A stretch of DNA of 64,000 nt from the NCBI GenBank assembly GCA_002715465.1, contig PAYY01000007.1:193047-257046 (forward strand), written 5' to 3'. The notes below the pieces were generated by a model. The model was not told the DNA's origin and ran no database searches. It worked only from the letters and a program-made list of their open reading frames with translations. The translations under genes were made by a program, and so were the position numbers. The first letter of the stretch is position 1; the number at the start of each line of letters is the position of its first letter. This document shows positions 8,486-17,725 of the stretch, in pieces. Origin of the DNA: Fidelibacterota bacterium (lineage in GTDB: Bacteria; Marinisomatota; Marinisomatia; Marinisomatales; S15-B10).

Positions 8486-10035
8486 AGTTTGTATTTCCAA
8501 TATGTATGTAATAAATCATTAATGATCATTTTGTAATTTACATGTGCTCGAACGGATATATGTGGAACTTGTAAAGGAATTGATTGGCTAGGCATCCAAT
8601 TTAATTCATTAATTGCAAGTTGATTTTCAACAAGTGGAATAGAACAGTTTTTTTGACTTTTTGATATAATTACTTTAATACTATTCCTAGAATTATTTGT
8701 TGAAATATGAAGTTGCCCATCATTTAATTTTGCTTCCCAAACAATATCATCTCGATTTTTCCACCAATTTGAAAAATCTGTCATAGATAGTTTTAAGATA
8801 TTCTTATCTCTAATTATTTGGAATACCTGCTCTAAAACATCAAGATTTGTATTGCCTGGATGGTCATAAAAAATAATTGGTAACTGATTTGCAGTATGGT
8901 TTTCAATCACAGTCTCAAAATATTGAACCATTTCCTTATTCGAATGTCGTGCATTTCGTAAAGATCCTATTGAAATTGGATGGATAGGAATTTGGAGAAC
9001 TGTACTAAAACGTTCATTAAGCACTGGATAAAAAGGAAGATTGTCATAATCAAGTGAGAATTCAGAAGAAAATTGAAAGCCATGATATTCAAGTGCTTTA
9101 TTGAGTGAATGGTTCCATTCTCCAAATGGTGCAGCATAACCTCGTGGAATTATTCCATTAATCCTAAGAGCAGTTTTTCCTTCATTTACATCTTTTTCAT
9201 TAAGAATATATTTTTTGGCTATTCGATGTTTAAAACAGTGCAGTCCGATATCTTGCCCTACCATTTCTGAGTATCTATGTAACCAAGATTTACAACTTCC
9301 TGTTTCTACAAACCAAGCTGCTGGTATTTCATACTTTGTACAAAGGCGATACATATTTTCAACTTCAGAAATTGATGCAAAATCAGTATCAATTCTAAAA
9401 CCAAATATTGAATTATTGGAATTTGGAAAAGGAGATAAAGAGACAAATGGTAATGTGCGTTTCCAAATTAGTTTTTTTAAGGATTGTGTTATCAGTTCTC
9501 GAACTGTATGTTTTGAAACTTTTGCAACACGTTCTGATGGTAGCCAAGGTCCTTTGGTTGAGAAATTTCTCCTTTTAGGTGCTTGAGAAAGGATGCTATT
9601 TACTAATCCTCCAGGTAATACTAGGATTTGTCCATGCCCTAATTTTTTAAATTCAATGAGTTTTTTTCCATGTTTTTCTTTAACAAATGTTGCGTTATTT
9701 GGGATAATGAGTTGACAGCCAATGAATCCTGATGGAACAGATTTAAAAATTCCATCATTTTCAGTATTAATGTATTCAATGAAATGCGGGCTACAGCGAG
9801 TATTGAAAAGTTGTTCTGCTGCATCGGTTTCAGATAAGATTGACCCACCTCTCTTTACGAAGTGAAGAAGTCTTTCAATAGAAGAAAAATCTAGCCGACC
9901 CGAGGTGATAATACAGCTATATCTATCTGGTTCCCATGCATCAACAGGATTAAGTTTTTCAAATGGCGGTCCGATTTGTTTGAGGAGAATTTCCCACGCA
10001 GGAGTTAAATGAGTAATTCCAATAGAGAGTCTCAT
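8482..10035 (-). CDS. Three-part polysaccharide deacetylase-like protein
   Basis: A 517-residue protein with three visible regions. Residues 1-~180 resemble a class I glutamine-amidotransferase/ThuA-like fold (CIITSGRLDFSSIERLLHFV followed by KRGGSILSETDAA). Residues ~205-440 form a NodB-type deacetylase barrel: FGFRIDTDF (catalytic/metal Asp), IGLHCFKH (H-x3-H metal pair), GYAAPFGEW (motif 3) and IIFYDHPGN (motif 5-like). The rest is beta-rich. There is no signal peptide, so it probably acts in the cytoplasm or on a membrane-attached intermediate before export. Its ATG overlaps the upstream flippase stop by 4 bp. Deacetylation of an N-acetylated glycan or lipid-linked sugar is a reasonable inference, not demonstrated. 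Confidence 0.75.
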   Translation of the reverse strand: MRLSIGITHLTPAWEILLKQIGPPFEKLNPVDAWEPDRYSCIITSGRLDFSSIERLLHFVKRGGSILSETDAAEQLFNTRCSPHFIEYINTENDGIFKSVPSGFIGCQLIIPNNATFVKEKHGKKLIEFKKLGHGQILVLPGGLVNSILSQAPKRRNFSTKGPWLPSERVAKVSKHTVRELITQSLKKLIWKRTLPFVSLSPFPNSNNSIFGFRIDTDFASISEVENMYRLCTKYEIPAAWFVETGSCKSWLHRYSEMVGQDIGLHCFKHRIAKKYILNEKDVNEGKTALRINGIIPRGYAAPFGEWNHSLNKALEYHGFQFSSEFSLDYDNLPFYPVLNERFSTVLQIPIHPISIGSLRNARHSNKEMVQYFETVIENHTANQLPIIFYDHPGNTNLDVLEQVFQIIRDKNILKLSMTDFSNWWKNRDDIVWEAKLNDGQLHISTNNSRNSIKVIISKSQKNCSIPLVENQLAINELNWMPSQSIPLQVPHISVRAHVNYKMIINDLLHTYWKYKL

Positions 10036-11426
10036 GAAATTGCTTTTAGAGCGTACTTTTTATCTTCTTGAGTAATTCCCACAGTATAATAAAGAATTAT
10101 AGGAGAAACAATAAAAGCAATAAAGAAAGAAAAGCCAGGGAAAGATGTATAGAATGTAGCTAATAGTATCATTATGGCAATTCCTATAAACAGGGGAATT
10201 AAGATTGTATTAACAACAGAAAAATTAATAAAAGATTGTACTTCTCTAAGCATTACAAAAAGTGAAATCAATTGAAATAAGACTAAACCTATACTAGCAA
10301 GATGAGATAATGGAAATGGTCCGGGCAGGAGCATAATAGCAAAAAAACCTACAGAGCCTAAAAATAGGGATTTCAAATATACAATTTCTTTTTTTGCTCC
10401 TATAAGAGTAAATGTAAAGACTGAGTTAACTAGAGAAAAGATAAAGTATACAACCAGTAGCTGAAAAATTATAATGGATTCAATGAATTCTTTTCCAAAG
10501 AAAAGAGGTAGCAATTCCTTACTTGATATCAAGGCCATAATTCCTAGATAAGTTGCTGAGGTTGCCACTATTTTTAAAATGCGGGGAAAGTAAATGTCAA
10601 GTTTCTTATAATCTTGTTTAATTACTGATGTAATTGAAGGGAAAAAAAGGGTATAGAAGACTCTATCAATTACTAGGATAAGCATAATGACACGGAAAGC
10701 AATACTAAACAACCCACCTTCTTGAGGATTGGTTATGCCAAGATAAATAATGGGGAATTGGGTAACTGATTGTGCAATTAGACCAGCTAAACCAAAGGGT
10801 AGAGATAGTTTTATTAAATCCAAACTACTTCCTAGATTTGCCTTGGATAACATTTGATAAGGTAGGCTTTTTCTCCATAGGTAAATAGCTTGTGAGGTTA
10901 TGCCAAGAATCCAACCAATTGGAACTAAAATCAATGATGAATCTGATCTAACAAAGACCAATAACCAAAGAATATATACTGAGGATGACAAGATTCTACC
11001 CCAGGAAAGGAAAATCATTTTCTTCAAACCATGAAATAACCATTCAAGCAATAATGAACAGGGGAAAAGAGATAAAAGGTAAATTATCGTAATATTTCTT
11101 AACCTAGAATCTTCTAGACTAAAGAAAAGAATGGTTGTCGAAACTAAGAATAAACAGCCACTCAAAAAGAGTCTTGTGTTAACTAGCCTATTGATCAAAG
11201 TTACTGATACTCTATTACTTCCCGCTACTTTACGAGTTCCTAAAATTGGTAGTCCCGCTTCTGCAATAATATTGAAGTAAGATAGAAAGCCCATACCAGC
11301 AGCTAATATTCCTATTGTTTCAGGCCCATATGTTCTTGCTAAAAAAGTGATTGAAATAAAGCCAATTAATTTATTAACGGAATCGGCCCCTAATAGCGAT
11401 AATATATTTGTGCTAGTGTGATTCAT
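10032..11426 (-). CDS. Wzx-like oligosaccharide flippase (polysaccharide biosynthesis protein)
   Basis: An integral membrane protein of 464 residues with about 12-14 hydrophobic helices along its length, of the MOP/PST superfamily. The start (NILSLLGADSVNKLIGFISITFLARTYGPE) is typical, with the conserved A-R-x-x-G-P-E loop after TM1. It should flip undecaprenyl-linked oligosaccharide across the inner membrane. It overlaps the genes on both sides by 4 bp, so is translated as part of the glycan operon. It is one of two such flippases in the same operon, and the two are clearly different in sequence. Confidence 0.88.
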   Translation of the reverse strand: MNHTSTNILSLLGADSVNKLIGFISITFLARTYGPETIGILAAGMGFLSYFNIIAEAGLPILGTRKVAGSNRVSVTLINRLVNTRLFLSGCLFLVSTTILFFSLEDSRLRNITIIYLLSLFPCSLLLEWLFHGLKKMIFLSWGRILSSSVYILWLLVFVRSDSSLILVPIGWILGITSQAIYLWRKSLPYQMLSKANLGSSLDLIKLSLPFGLAGLIAQSVTQFPIIYLGITNPQEGGLFSIAFRVIMLILVIDRVFYTLFFPSITSVIKQDYKKLDIYFPRILKIVATSATYLGIMALISSKELLPLFFGKEFIESIIIFQLLVVYFIFSLVNSVFTFTLIGAKKEIVYLKSLFLGSVGFFAIMLLPGPFPLSHLASIGLVLFQLISLFVMLREVQSFINFSVVNTILIPLFIGIAIMILLATFYTSFPGFSFFIAFIVSPIILYYTVGITQEDKKYALKAIS

Positions 11427-12406
11427 ATTAATATTGCTTGAAAACGTTCTTGTCGAATTTTCATGGAAAACTTTTCCTGAGCAAATTTAGAATATTCTTT
11501 TCGATTTGAATCTAAAGTGTGATGTAATACTTCATTTATTGAAGTTACCGCAGCATTTACATCTTCTGGGGGAATAATATAGTTCATAGGGCCAACAGTT
11601 TCTGGTAGCCCTCCAATATTTGAAACTATGGGAATACAGCCAAACATCATAGCTTCACAAGTAGAAATTCCAAATGATTCAATCCTACTCATTTGAAGAT
11701 AAATAGAGGCATTATTATATTCAGGAATTAACTTCTTATAAGGAATGAATGGGTGCATGGTTACATTATCTGGAATAACAATACCAAGCTCTAATAATAG
11801 CTGAGGTCTAGTTCCAATAATCCTGAATTTAACATTTTGCATTTGTTCAGCTGTTTTTATTACTAAATCAACACCCTTTATTTTTATTCGATCTACAGTT
11901 TCACAATGTGCTACGGATAGGACTAATCTTTCTCTTTTTTTATCATTGATCCACGAAACCGGCTTTAAGCCAGGGTAAGTCACAGCAATATTATCGCCAT
12001 TGTATTGCCCTACCTCAATGGAGGCATTGCTTAGAAAATCAGATGTGGGTAAAACATGCGTTGCATTTCTTAAAGCATATTTAACAAAACTTTTTTTCCA
12101 TTTAGAAAGTAAAAGTCCATATCCTAAAGTTGGATTCGTTATAACATCTGCACCACCAACAATAATGACGGATTTTTTCTTGCAAATTTTTGCAAAGAAA
12201 ACCATAAAAGCGCTATATACAGATGCAAACCAAGCAATTCCTATATCTCTAAAAAGCATTGCCCAGTTAAGTTTAATAATAGAAATAATTCCTTTAGAAC
12301 ATATCCATTTTACATCGCTTATATTTTCTAGAAGTTTAAAATCCCTATTTATAAAGGTGGTATCAATTGTTGAAAATAAAACAACTTTTGGTTTGGTTGT
12401 ATTCAA
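11423..12406 (-). CDS. Glycosyltransferase family 4 (GT-B fold)
   Basis: A 327-residue GT-B glycosyltransferase. The donor domain begins near RLVLSVAHCE, and MSRIESFGISTCEAMMFG contains the E-x-F-G-x4-E-A-M motif that contacts the nucleotide sugar, followed by IPIVSNIGGLPE. The N-terminal half is short and hydrophobic around residues 50-80, suggesting membrane association. The start is a TTG at 12406; no in-frame ATG is close. It lies 13 bp after the first flippase gene and overlaps the second by 4 bp. Confidence 0.86.
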   Translation of the reverse strand: MNTTKPKVVLFSTIDTTFINRDFKLLENISDVKWICSKGIISIIKLNWAMLFRDIGIAWFASVYSAFMVFFAKICKKKSVIIVGGADVITNPTLGYGLLLSKWKKSFVKYALRNATHVLPTSDFLSNASIEVGQYNGDNIAVTYPGLKPVSWINDKKRERLVLSVAHCETVDRIKIKGVDLVIKTAEQMQNVKFRIIGTRPQLLLELGIVIPDNVTMHPFIPYKKLIPEYNNASIYLQMSRIESFGISTCEAMMFGCIPIVSNIGGLPETVGPMNYIIPPEDVNAAVTSINEVLHHTLDSNRKEYSKFAQEKFSMKIRQERFQAILI

Positions 12407-12419
12407 TTATTACAGCTTA

Positions 12420-13859
12420 TTATTTTTTAATAAACACTTTTTTTATTTCTTGAATGGAAACTACTTGAAAAATAATAATTCCAACTCCAAAAAAAATAAG
12501 AGATAGTATTCTACCTATGGTTATGAAGTTAAACAAATAAGCTGGAAGAAGTGCAAAAGATAGAGATATTATCAGTCTAAGGACTTTTGCCCAATTGTAT
12601 GGAATTAAAAACATTTTCCGGGAAACAAAAAATGTAATTATTGCAATAGTGCTATGCCCTATAAGAGTAGCATAAGCTGCTCCAAGCATTCCGTATCGTG
12701 GTATGAGAATTAAATTAACCACTAAGTTTATTAAAGCACCCAACCCAATAATAATTGGAATATAATGTGTTTTATTTTTAAAATAAATTCCTGGAAGAAA
12801 ATTGAAGTACACCCCTTGAAACAGATATGCCAATAATATAATTGGTACAATAATTTTAGCCTCATGAAATGCGGGCCCTATTAGCCAATAACCACCTATT
12901 CTTATATTGATTATTTCAGGAAGAAAGAGTGTTATTCCAATCCACACAAATGTACTTACAACTAAAAAATAATTAAATATTTTTGAAAACAACACTTTTG
13001 ATTCTAATTGGTTTCCCGCTCGAAGAAAGAATGGTTGCCACGCATAATGAAAAGCATTGGTTAGTAGCAGCATAAAAATACCAAGTTTATAGCCAACAGA
13101 ATAAACCCCCACAGTATCAGCATTAGTCAAGATTGCAAGGAGGTAACGGTCCAATGATTCCATTGCAATAGAAGCTAAACCTGCGGGCAAAAAAGGTAAG
13201 CCGAATTTTAGTAGAGACTTAACAAGTTTTCTCTGGAACTTGAAACCGATAAATTTTAGTGAAGTAGAAAAAACACAAATTGTAGTACATACTGAGGCTA
13301 TTGCAACACTAATAAATACACCATACAAACCTAAACCTTCTAAAGCCACAAAATATATGTTACAGATTAGAGTGATTAGAACGTTTAATAATTTAATTAT
13401 TACAAAATAACTAGCATTTCCTTGCAATCTCAACAAAGCAAAAGGAACATGGCTTATAGAATCAAGAAAAAGGATCATTGCACATAACTTAAAGAGATGA
13501 CTGTATATGTGGTCTCCTAGTATAAACGATGCAATGTGTTGGGAACTAAATATTAAAAGAATTGAAAGAAATGCACTTGTAAGAACTCCCAGCCAGAAAG
13601 AAGTTGAGAATAATTGGTTTTTTTCATTATTGCTTGGGAGTTTACTATAATTACGCATAAAAGCTATATCTAAACCATAATGATAAATAATATTCATAAA
13701 ACCCAAGAAAACATATATTAGAGTTATTTGACCATATTCTTTTGGAGAAAGTAAGTTTGTAAGAATTGGCAAAAGCAGAAAAGTGATTAGTCTTGTAATT
13801 ACATTTCCTGCTCCATATATCGCAGTTTCTTTTGTTAAATGTTTGATAGTATTTGTCAC
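12420..13859 (-). CDS. Wzx-like flippase, MATE/PST superfamily
   Basis: A polytopic membrane protein of about 479 residues, first gene of the glycan operon. The N-terminus HLTKETAIYGAGNVITRLITF, with the E-T-A-I-Y-G signature and the following LLPILTNLLSPKEYG loop, is typical of lipid-linked oligosaccharide flippases. I chose the GTG at 13859 because an AGGGA Shine-Dalgarno lies just upstream and the ETAIYG motif then starts about 10 residues in, as usual. A TTG at 13901 would add 14 residues and has no ribosome-binding site. Promoter elements for the operon were not clear in the gap to eno. Confidence 0.86.
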   Translation of the reverse strand: MTNTIKHLTKETAIYGAGNVITRLITFLLLPILTNLLSPKEYGQITLIYVFLGFMNIIYHYGLDIAFMRNYSKLPSNNEKNQLFSTSFWLGVLTSAFLSILLIFSSQHIASFILGDHIYSHLFKLCAMILFLDSISHVPFALLRLQGNASYFVIIKLLNVLITLICNIYFVALEGLGLYGVFISVAIASVCTTICVFSTSLKFIGFKFQRKLVKSLLKFGLPFLPAGLASIAMESLDRYLLAILTNADTVGVYSVGYKLGIFMLLLTNAFHYAWQPFFLRAGNQLESKVLFSKIFNYFLVVSTFVWIGITLFLPEIINIRIGGYWLIGPAFHEAKIIVPIILLAYLFQGVYFNFLPGIYFKNKTHYIPIIIGLGALINLVVNLILIPRYGMLGAAYATLIGHSTIAIITFFVSRKMFLIPYNWAKVLRLIISLSFALLPAYLFNFITIGRILSLIFFGVGIIIFQVVSIQEIKKVFIKK

Positions 13860-13923
13860 GTTTTCCCTAATTAAAGTAATTTCTCTTATGTATTGAGCCA
13901 ATTAATGATCATACGAAACCCTG

Positions 13924-14058
13924 TTGAATCTAGTTCCAAAGGTCTAATATACAGGGCTAGATGAATTTGAACAACCTCCCCTAGAATTTTATTTTTTTAG
14001 AGGTTAAAGGCGAAATAATGAATTATTTTTAGTCAATATATGAGAAGGAATAATCTTA
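13924..14058 (+). promoter_or_regulatory. Possible eno promoter and leader
   Basis: TTGAAT at 13924 followed after 15-17 bp by an AATATA-type -10 near 13945-13952 would start transcription near 13958. The leader then holds an inverted repeat, AACCTC at 13973-13978 with GAGGTT at 14000-14005, and an AGAAGGA Shine-Dalgarno before the eno ATG. Assignment is by pattern only; the region is AT-rich, so chance matches are likely. Confidence 0.3.
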
Positions 14059-15354
14059 ATGATTAGTATATCACAAATTAATGCTCGACAAATTCTTGAT
14101 TCAAGAGGAAATCCAACGGTAGAAGTAGATGTATATTTATCTGATGGTAGTTTTGGACGAGCTGCTGTTCCATCAGGTGCATCTACCGGTACTCATGAAG
14201 CTATGGAGCTTAGAGATGGCGATCAAAAATTTTATCTTGGGAAAAGTGTTAAACAGGCTATAAAAAATGTAAAATCAATTCTTGAACCTGTTATATGTGA
14301 ACAAAACCCTTTTGATCAAAGGGCTATTGATGAAATGCTTATATCTATTGATGGTACAGATAATAAAAGTAGAGTGGGAGCAAATGCAATTCTTGGAGTC
14401 TCTATGGCTATTGCTCATGCTGCTTCGTCGCATAAAGATATTCCTTTATATCAATATCTTTCAGAAGGCAGAAATGTGCAACTCCCTATTCCTATGATGA
14501 ATATATTAAATGGCGGTAGTCATGCAGATAATAATGTTGACATTCAAGAGTTCATGGTCTTTCCCATAGGTGCTAATTCTTTTAGTGAAGCATTGCAAAT
14601 GGGTACAGAAACTTTTCACGCCCTTAAATTAGTTTTAAGTGCAAAAGGACTTAATACATCAGTAGGAGATGAGGGTGGTTTTGCACCTAATCTTAGTTCA
14701 AATGAAGAAGCTATAGAAGTTATACTTGAGGCAATTGCTAAGGCAGGTTTTACTCCAGGTTCAGATGTATTCCTTGCATTAGATGTAGCAGCATCGGAAA
14801 TTTTTGAGCCACATACAGGCATCTATTTTTTATCTTCAGAAAAGAAAAAATTTTCAAGTAATGAACTTATAAATTATTATAGTGAGCTCATATCTAAGTA
14901 TCCCATCATTTCAATTGAAGATGGTTTATCTGAGGATGATTGGGAAGGATGGGAAAAACTACAAGAATTTATCGGAGATCGTGTTCAAATTGTTGGGGAT
15001 GATCTTACAGTGACAAACCCTCTTCGACTGCAGGAAGCAATTGATAGATCAGCAATCAATGCTATATTAATTAAATTAAATCAGATTGGGACACTTACTG
15101 AAACTATTGATGCTATGAGTCTCGCAAAAGAAAATGGAATTGCAGCTATTGTTTCTCATCGATCAGGAGAAACAGAAGATACAAGTATTGCTGATCTTGC
15201 TGTTGCAATGGGCATGGGTCAAATCAAAACAGGTTCAGCTTCAAGAACAGACCGTGTTTGCAAGTATAATCAGTTATTAAGAATTGAAGAACAACTTGGT
15301 ATTGAAGCAAACTTCCCAAGTCTGGAAATATTAGGACATGAGACTAGGAGTTAG
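14059..15354 (+). CDS. eno: Enolase (phosphopyruvate hydratase)
   Basis: Interconverts 2-phosphoglycerate and phosphoenolpyruvate in glycolysis and gluconeogenesis; cytoplasmic, magnesium dependent. The 431-residue protein matches the family from [17 protein letters not shown] at the N-terminus to the barrel motifs: [38 protein letters not shown] (catalytic Lys) and [17 protein letters not shown] (the enolase signature). An AGAAGGA Shine-Dalgarno precedes the ATG. It is followed immediately by an ftsB/divIC-like frame, an arrangement also common in other bacteria. PEP made here is a substrate of the PEP carboxylase at 30714. Confidence 0.97.
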   Translation: MISISQINARQILDSRGNPTVEVDVYLSDGSFGRAAVPSGASTGTHEAMELRDGDQKFYLGKSVKQAIKNVKSILEPVICEQNPFDQRAIDEMLISIDGTDNKSRVGANAILGVSMAIAHAASSHKDIPLYQYLSEGRNVQLPIPMMNILNGGSHADNNVDIQEFMVFPIGANSFSEALQMGTETFHALKLVLSAKGLNTSVGDEGGFAPNLSSNEEAIEVILEAIAKAGFTPGSDVFLALDVAASEIFEPHTGIYFLSSEKKKFSSNELINYYSELISKYPIISIEDGLSEDDWEGWEKLQEFIGDRVQIVGDDLTVTNPLRLQEAIDRSAINAILIKLNQIGTLTETIDAMSLAKENGIAAIVSHRSGETEDTSIADLAVAMGMGQIKTGSASRTDRVCKYNQLLRIEEQLGIEANFPSLEILGHETRS

Positions 15355-15356
15355 TA

Positions 15357-15713
15357 ACGGGATTTAGAAAGACAAAATTTTTTTCTAGACGTAGAAAAAC
15401 GTCAAACCCACGTATTAGAGGTTCACGCAATACTAAGAATCTTCTTCCAAAAATATTTTTTCTTTGTATTTTTATCCTTATCATCATTTTCTTCTTTGGA
15501 GACCATGGTATTTACCGCTTCTATTCAGTACACAAGGAAAAATCAGAGCTATTAGAAGATATTGATAGTCTACGTAATGAACATGAAATTCTGATGATTG
15601 AAAAAGAGCGATTGGAAAATGATTTAGAGTATATTGAACAACTTGCTCGTGAACGGCATCGAATGGCAAAGCCAGGTGAAAAAGTTTTTAGAGTCGTAGA
15701 ACAAGACAATTGA
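15357..15713 (+). CDS. ftsB: FtsB/DivIC-like septum formation initiator, non-canonical start
   Basis: A small bitopic membrane protein of the divisome, expected to pair with an FtsL-like partner. The frame encodes a basic cytoplasmic N-terminus (FRKTKFFSRRRK), one strong transmembrane helix (FFLCIFILIIIFFF), a coiled coil (LEDIDSLRNEHEILMIEKER) and the family C-terminal signature (EQLARERHRMAKPGEKVFRV). No ATG, GTG or TTG exists in this frame before the membrane helix. The best start is ACG at 15357, six bases after a perfect AGGAG at 15346-15350. The nearest ATG (15338) is one frame off and reaches a stop after nine codons. The frame ends 17 bp before the convergent motB stop. Confidence 0.72.
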   Translation, partial: TGFRKTKFFSRRRKTSNPRIRGSRNTKNLLPKIFFLCIFILIIIFFFGDHGIYRFYSVHKEKSELLEDIDSLRNEHEILMIEKERLENDLEYIEQLARERHRMAKPGEKVFRVVEQDN

Positions 15714-15730
15714 TTCTCTAACCGTTGAAT

Positions 15731-16432
15731 TTATTTTATTTTATCAGTAACAAATGCATCTATATAAATTTCTACTCGTCTGTTTTGCGATCGACCTTCG
15801 GTAGAATTGTTGTTATATAGAGGTCGAAATTCTCCGTAACCCATAGCAGAAAATTTGTCCTGCCCTAATTCAGAAAACTCTGATAATAATTCTACAATAT
15901 TTAATGCTCTAGCTGTTGATAATTCCCAGTTTGATTCCCATTTAGACATAAGTTCAGAGGGGAGAGGAATATTGTCTGTATGTCCTTCTGTTCTTATTTC
16001 CATACTCAGTTTCTTTTGGCTTTTTTCAATGGCTTGTACAAATGGCTTGAATTGAAGATCATCTTTTAATCGCGTAATTTTAGAAGTCTTGAGTAATAAA
16101 GCGATCTGTTCAACTATTGGAATAACTTCAGAACGTAGTTCCGCTTGACCTGAAGGAAAAAGCTGACCACTTGCTATAGTAATCTTAACTCCTTTTGTTA
16201 CGCGTTCTACTTTAATTGATTGTGATTGTAACTCTAAGCTTAATTCTTTATATGTCTCATCAAGTAACATATTGATTATTCGATCAACATGTTTCTCCGC
16301 TTCGTTCATCATTACAATCACTAAAATAAAGAAGGTCAGTAATAGTGTCACCATATCACCGAAAGTAACAGCCCAAGCCGTACTACGTGCTTTGGACTCT
16401 CCAAATGATATACCTGAGACGTTTCTTGTCAA
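15731..16432 (-). CDS. motB: MotB-type stator protein (OmpA/MotB domain)
   Basis: A peptidoglycan-anchored stator subunit that forms an ion channel with MotA. After a short cytoplasmic start, TFGDMVTLLLTFFILVIVMM is the single transmembrane helix and carries the essential Asp26. The periplasmic part has a linker and an OmpA-like domain from about residue 130 (TEGHTDNIPLP, then SQNRRVEIYI near the end). At 233 residues it is slightly short for the family. The start is a TTG at 16432, 5 bp after motA. No flagellar or chemotaxis genes lie in the window, so the rotor partner is unknown; a gliding or other motility or transport role cannot be excluded. Confidence 0.85.
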   Translation of the reverse strand: MTRNVSGISFGESKARSTAWAVTFGDMVTLLLTFFILVIVMMNEAEKHVDRIINMLLDETYKELSLELQSQSIKVERVTKGVKITIASGQLFPSGQAELRSEVIPIVEQIALLLKTSKITRLKDDLQFKPFVQAIEKSQKKLSMEIRTEGHTDNIPLPSELMSKWESNWELSTARALNIVELLSEFSELGQDKFSAMGYGEFRPLYNNNSTEGRSQNRRVEIYIDAFVTDKIK

Positions 16433-16437
16433 TGGTT

Positions 16438-17247
16438 CTATTTAGTTAGTCGTTGACTTTGAGGAACAAATGTCATCAATTTTTCTTTAAGGCTTAAAGG
16501 GTGATCTTTTGCGTGGATACCAATAATTCCTTCTACCATGATATCTTTCACCATCAATTCTTCTTCAGAATTTCGTTTTAATTTTCCAGCTAGTGGAAGA
16601 AATACAAGATTCGAAAGTAAGACCCCATAAAATGTTGTAATTAGTGCAAGCCCCATTCCACCTAATAAGTCAGCAAATCTATCAGCAATGTTAAACTCCA
16701 ATTGCATCATGGATACATTTTGTGATTCAGCAAAATTTTTCATCATAATTATTAAACCAAGTACTGTGCCTAACATACCAAAAGCAGGAGAATAAGCCCC
16801 CATATACAAGAAAATTTCTTGACCAAGACTATGCCGTCTTTCAATATTTCCAAGTTCTAATGCAAGATAGCTTCTGAGTCGTGTTGTGTCTTTTTCATTT
16901 ATCGCTAAATCAAGTCCATCTCTCAAAAATTTATCAGCAACTTGGTTTAATTCAGGTTCTAATGATAGAATACCTTTTTTCCGTGCTTTTTCCGCTTTAT
17001 CTACTAGTTCATTGATGACGGACTCATGGCTCAATTCTTGTCCTCTAAATGCTGCGGAAAGTATACTGAACAAGCCTTGAATATTTTTTAAAGGATAATT
17101 AACAAGTGTTGCAGCAAAAGTACCTCCTATTACAATAAGGATTGAATCCCAATCTAAGAACCATATAGGATCTCCATTATTGGAAATTATCCCAATTGAA
17201 ATCAGTCCAATGCCTAAAAGTAATCCGAATGCTGTGCCAAAATCCAA
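16438..17247 (-). CDS. motA: MotA/PomA-type stator protein
   Basis: A four-helix membrane protein of 269 residues. TMs are visible near residues 3-22, 30-50, 145-168 and 180-205. SPAFGMLGTVLGLI contains the conserved TM3 proline and GGMGLALITTFYGVLLSN the TM4 signature, with the large cytoplasmic loop between TM2 and TM3 as in MotA/PomA rather than ExbB/TolQ. It starts with TTG at 17247 behind an AAAGG Shine-Dalgarno. It converts ion flow into torque together with MotB, encoded just downstream. Confidence 0.87.
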   Translation of the reverse strand: MDFGTAFGLLLGIGLISIGIISNNGDPIWFLDWDSILIVIGGTFAATLVNYPLKNIQGLFSILSAAFRGQELSHESVINELVDKAEKARKKGILSLEPELNQVADKFLRDGLDLAINEKDTTRLRSYLALELGNIERRHSLGQEIFLYMGAYSPAFGMLGTVLGLIIMMKNFAESQNVSMMQLEFNIADRFADLLGGMGLALITTFYGVLLSNLVFLPLAGKLKRNSEEELMVKDIMVEGIIGIHAKDHPLSLKEKLMTFVPQSQRLTK

Positions 17248-17278
17248 TATTAACCTTTCTTTTTAATAAAATGACAAT

Positions 17279-17725
17279 TCATTGGTTGTTACTATTTATA
17301 ATTAATGTGACGGGGCCATCATTTACAGAGTGTACATCCATATTTTCACCAAATAAACCAGTCGCTACTTTTATTTTATTCTCATGGAATTGATTTATAA
17401 AAGAGTTATAAATTTTCTTCGCCTTTTTTGAATTAGCTGCTTTCATAAATGAAGGCCTTTGCCCTTTAGAAGTATTAGCACATAATGTAAATTGACTTAC
17501 AATAAGACAGCTTCCTTGGGTTTCTAATAAGGACCTATTCATTTTTCCAGAGTTGTCATTAAATATGCGAATATTGGCACATTTATTTGCAAGAAGTATC
17601 GCCTCGTTATAAGTGTCATTTTTTGAAACGCCAATGTAGATGAGCAAACCTTTTTTAATATTGCCTATGATTTCCAAATTGACATAGACACTAGCTTCTT
17701 TTACACGTTGTAAAAGTACAATCAT
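17279..17725 (-). CDS. dtd: D-aminoacyl-tRNA deacylase
   Basis: DTD removes D-amino acids (and glycine misattached to tRNA-Ala) from tRNAs. The protein begins MIVLLQRVKEASVYV and has the two cross-subunit catalytic motifs SQFTLCAN and NDGPVTLII (the G-P motif) at the C-terminus. I start it at the ATG at 17725, which overlaps the dnaE stop as ATGA; an upstream GTG at 17737 would add four residues. About 148 residues, normal for the family. Confidence 0.94.
   Translation of the reverse strand: MIVLLQRVKEASVYVNLEIIGNIKKGLLIYIGVSKNDTYNEAILLANKCANIRIFNDNSGKMNRSLLETQGSCLIVSQFTLCANTSKGQRPSFMKAANSKKAKKIYNSFINQFHENKIKVATGLFGENMDVHSVNDGPVTLIINSNNQ

Noticed and set aside
8207..9586. Long open frames opposite or within the glycan-operon genes
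   Set aside because: They are antisense or out-of-frame shadows of the glycosyltransferase and deacetylase genes, with low-complexity products.
15731..17247. ExbB/ExbD or TolQ/TolR instead of MotA/MotB
   Set aside because: The first protein has the large loop between TM2 and TM3 and the MotA TM3/TM4 motifs, and the second has an OmpA-like peptidoglycan-binding domain, which ExbD/TolR lack.
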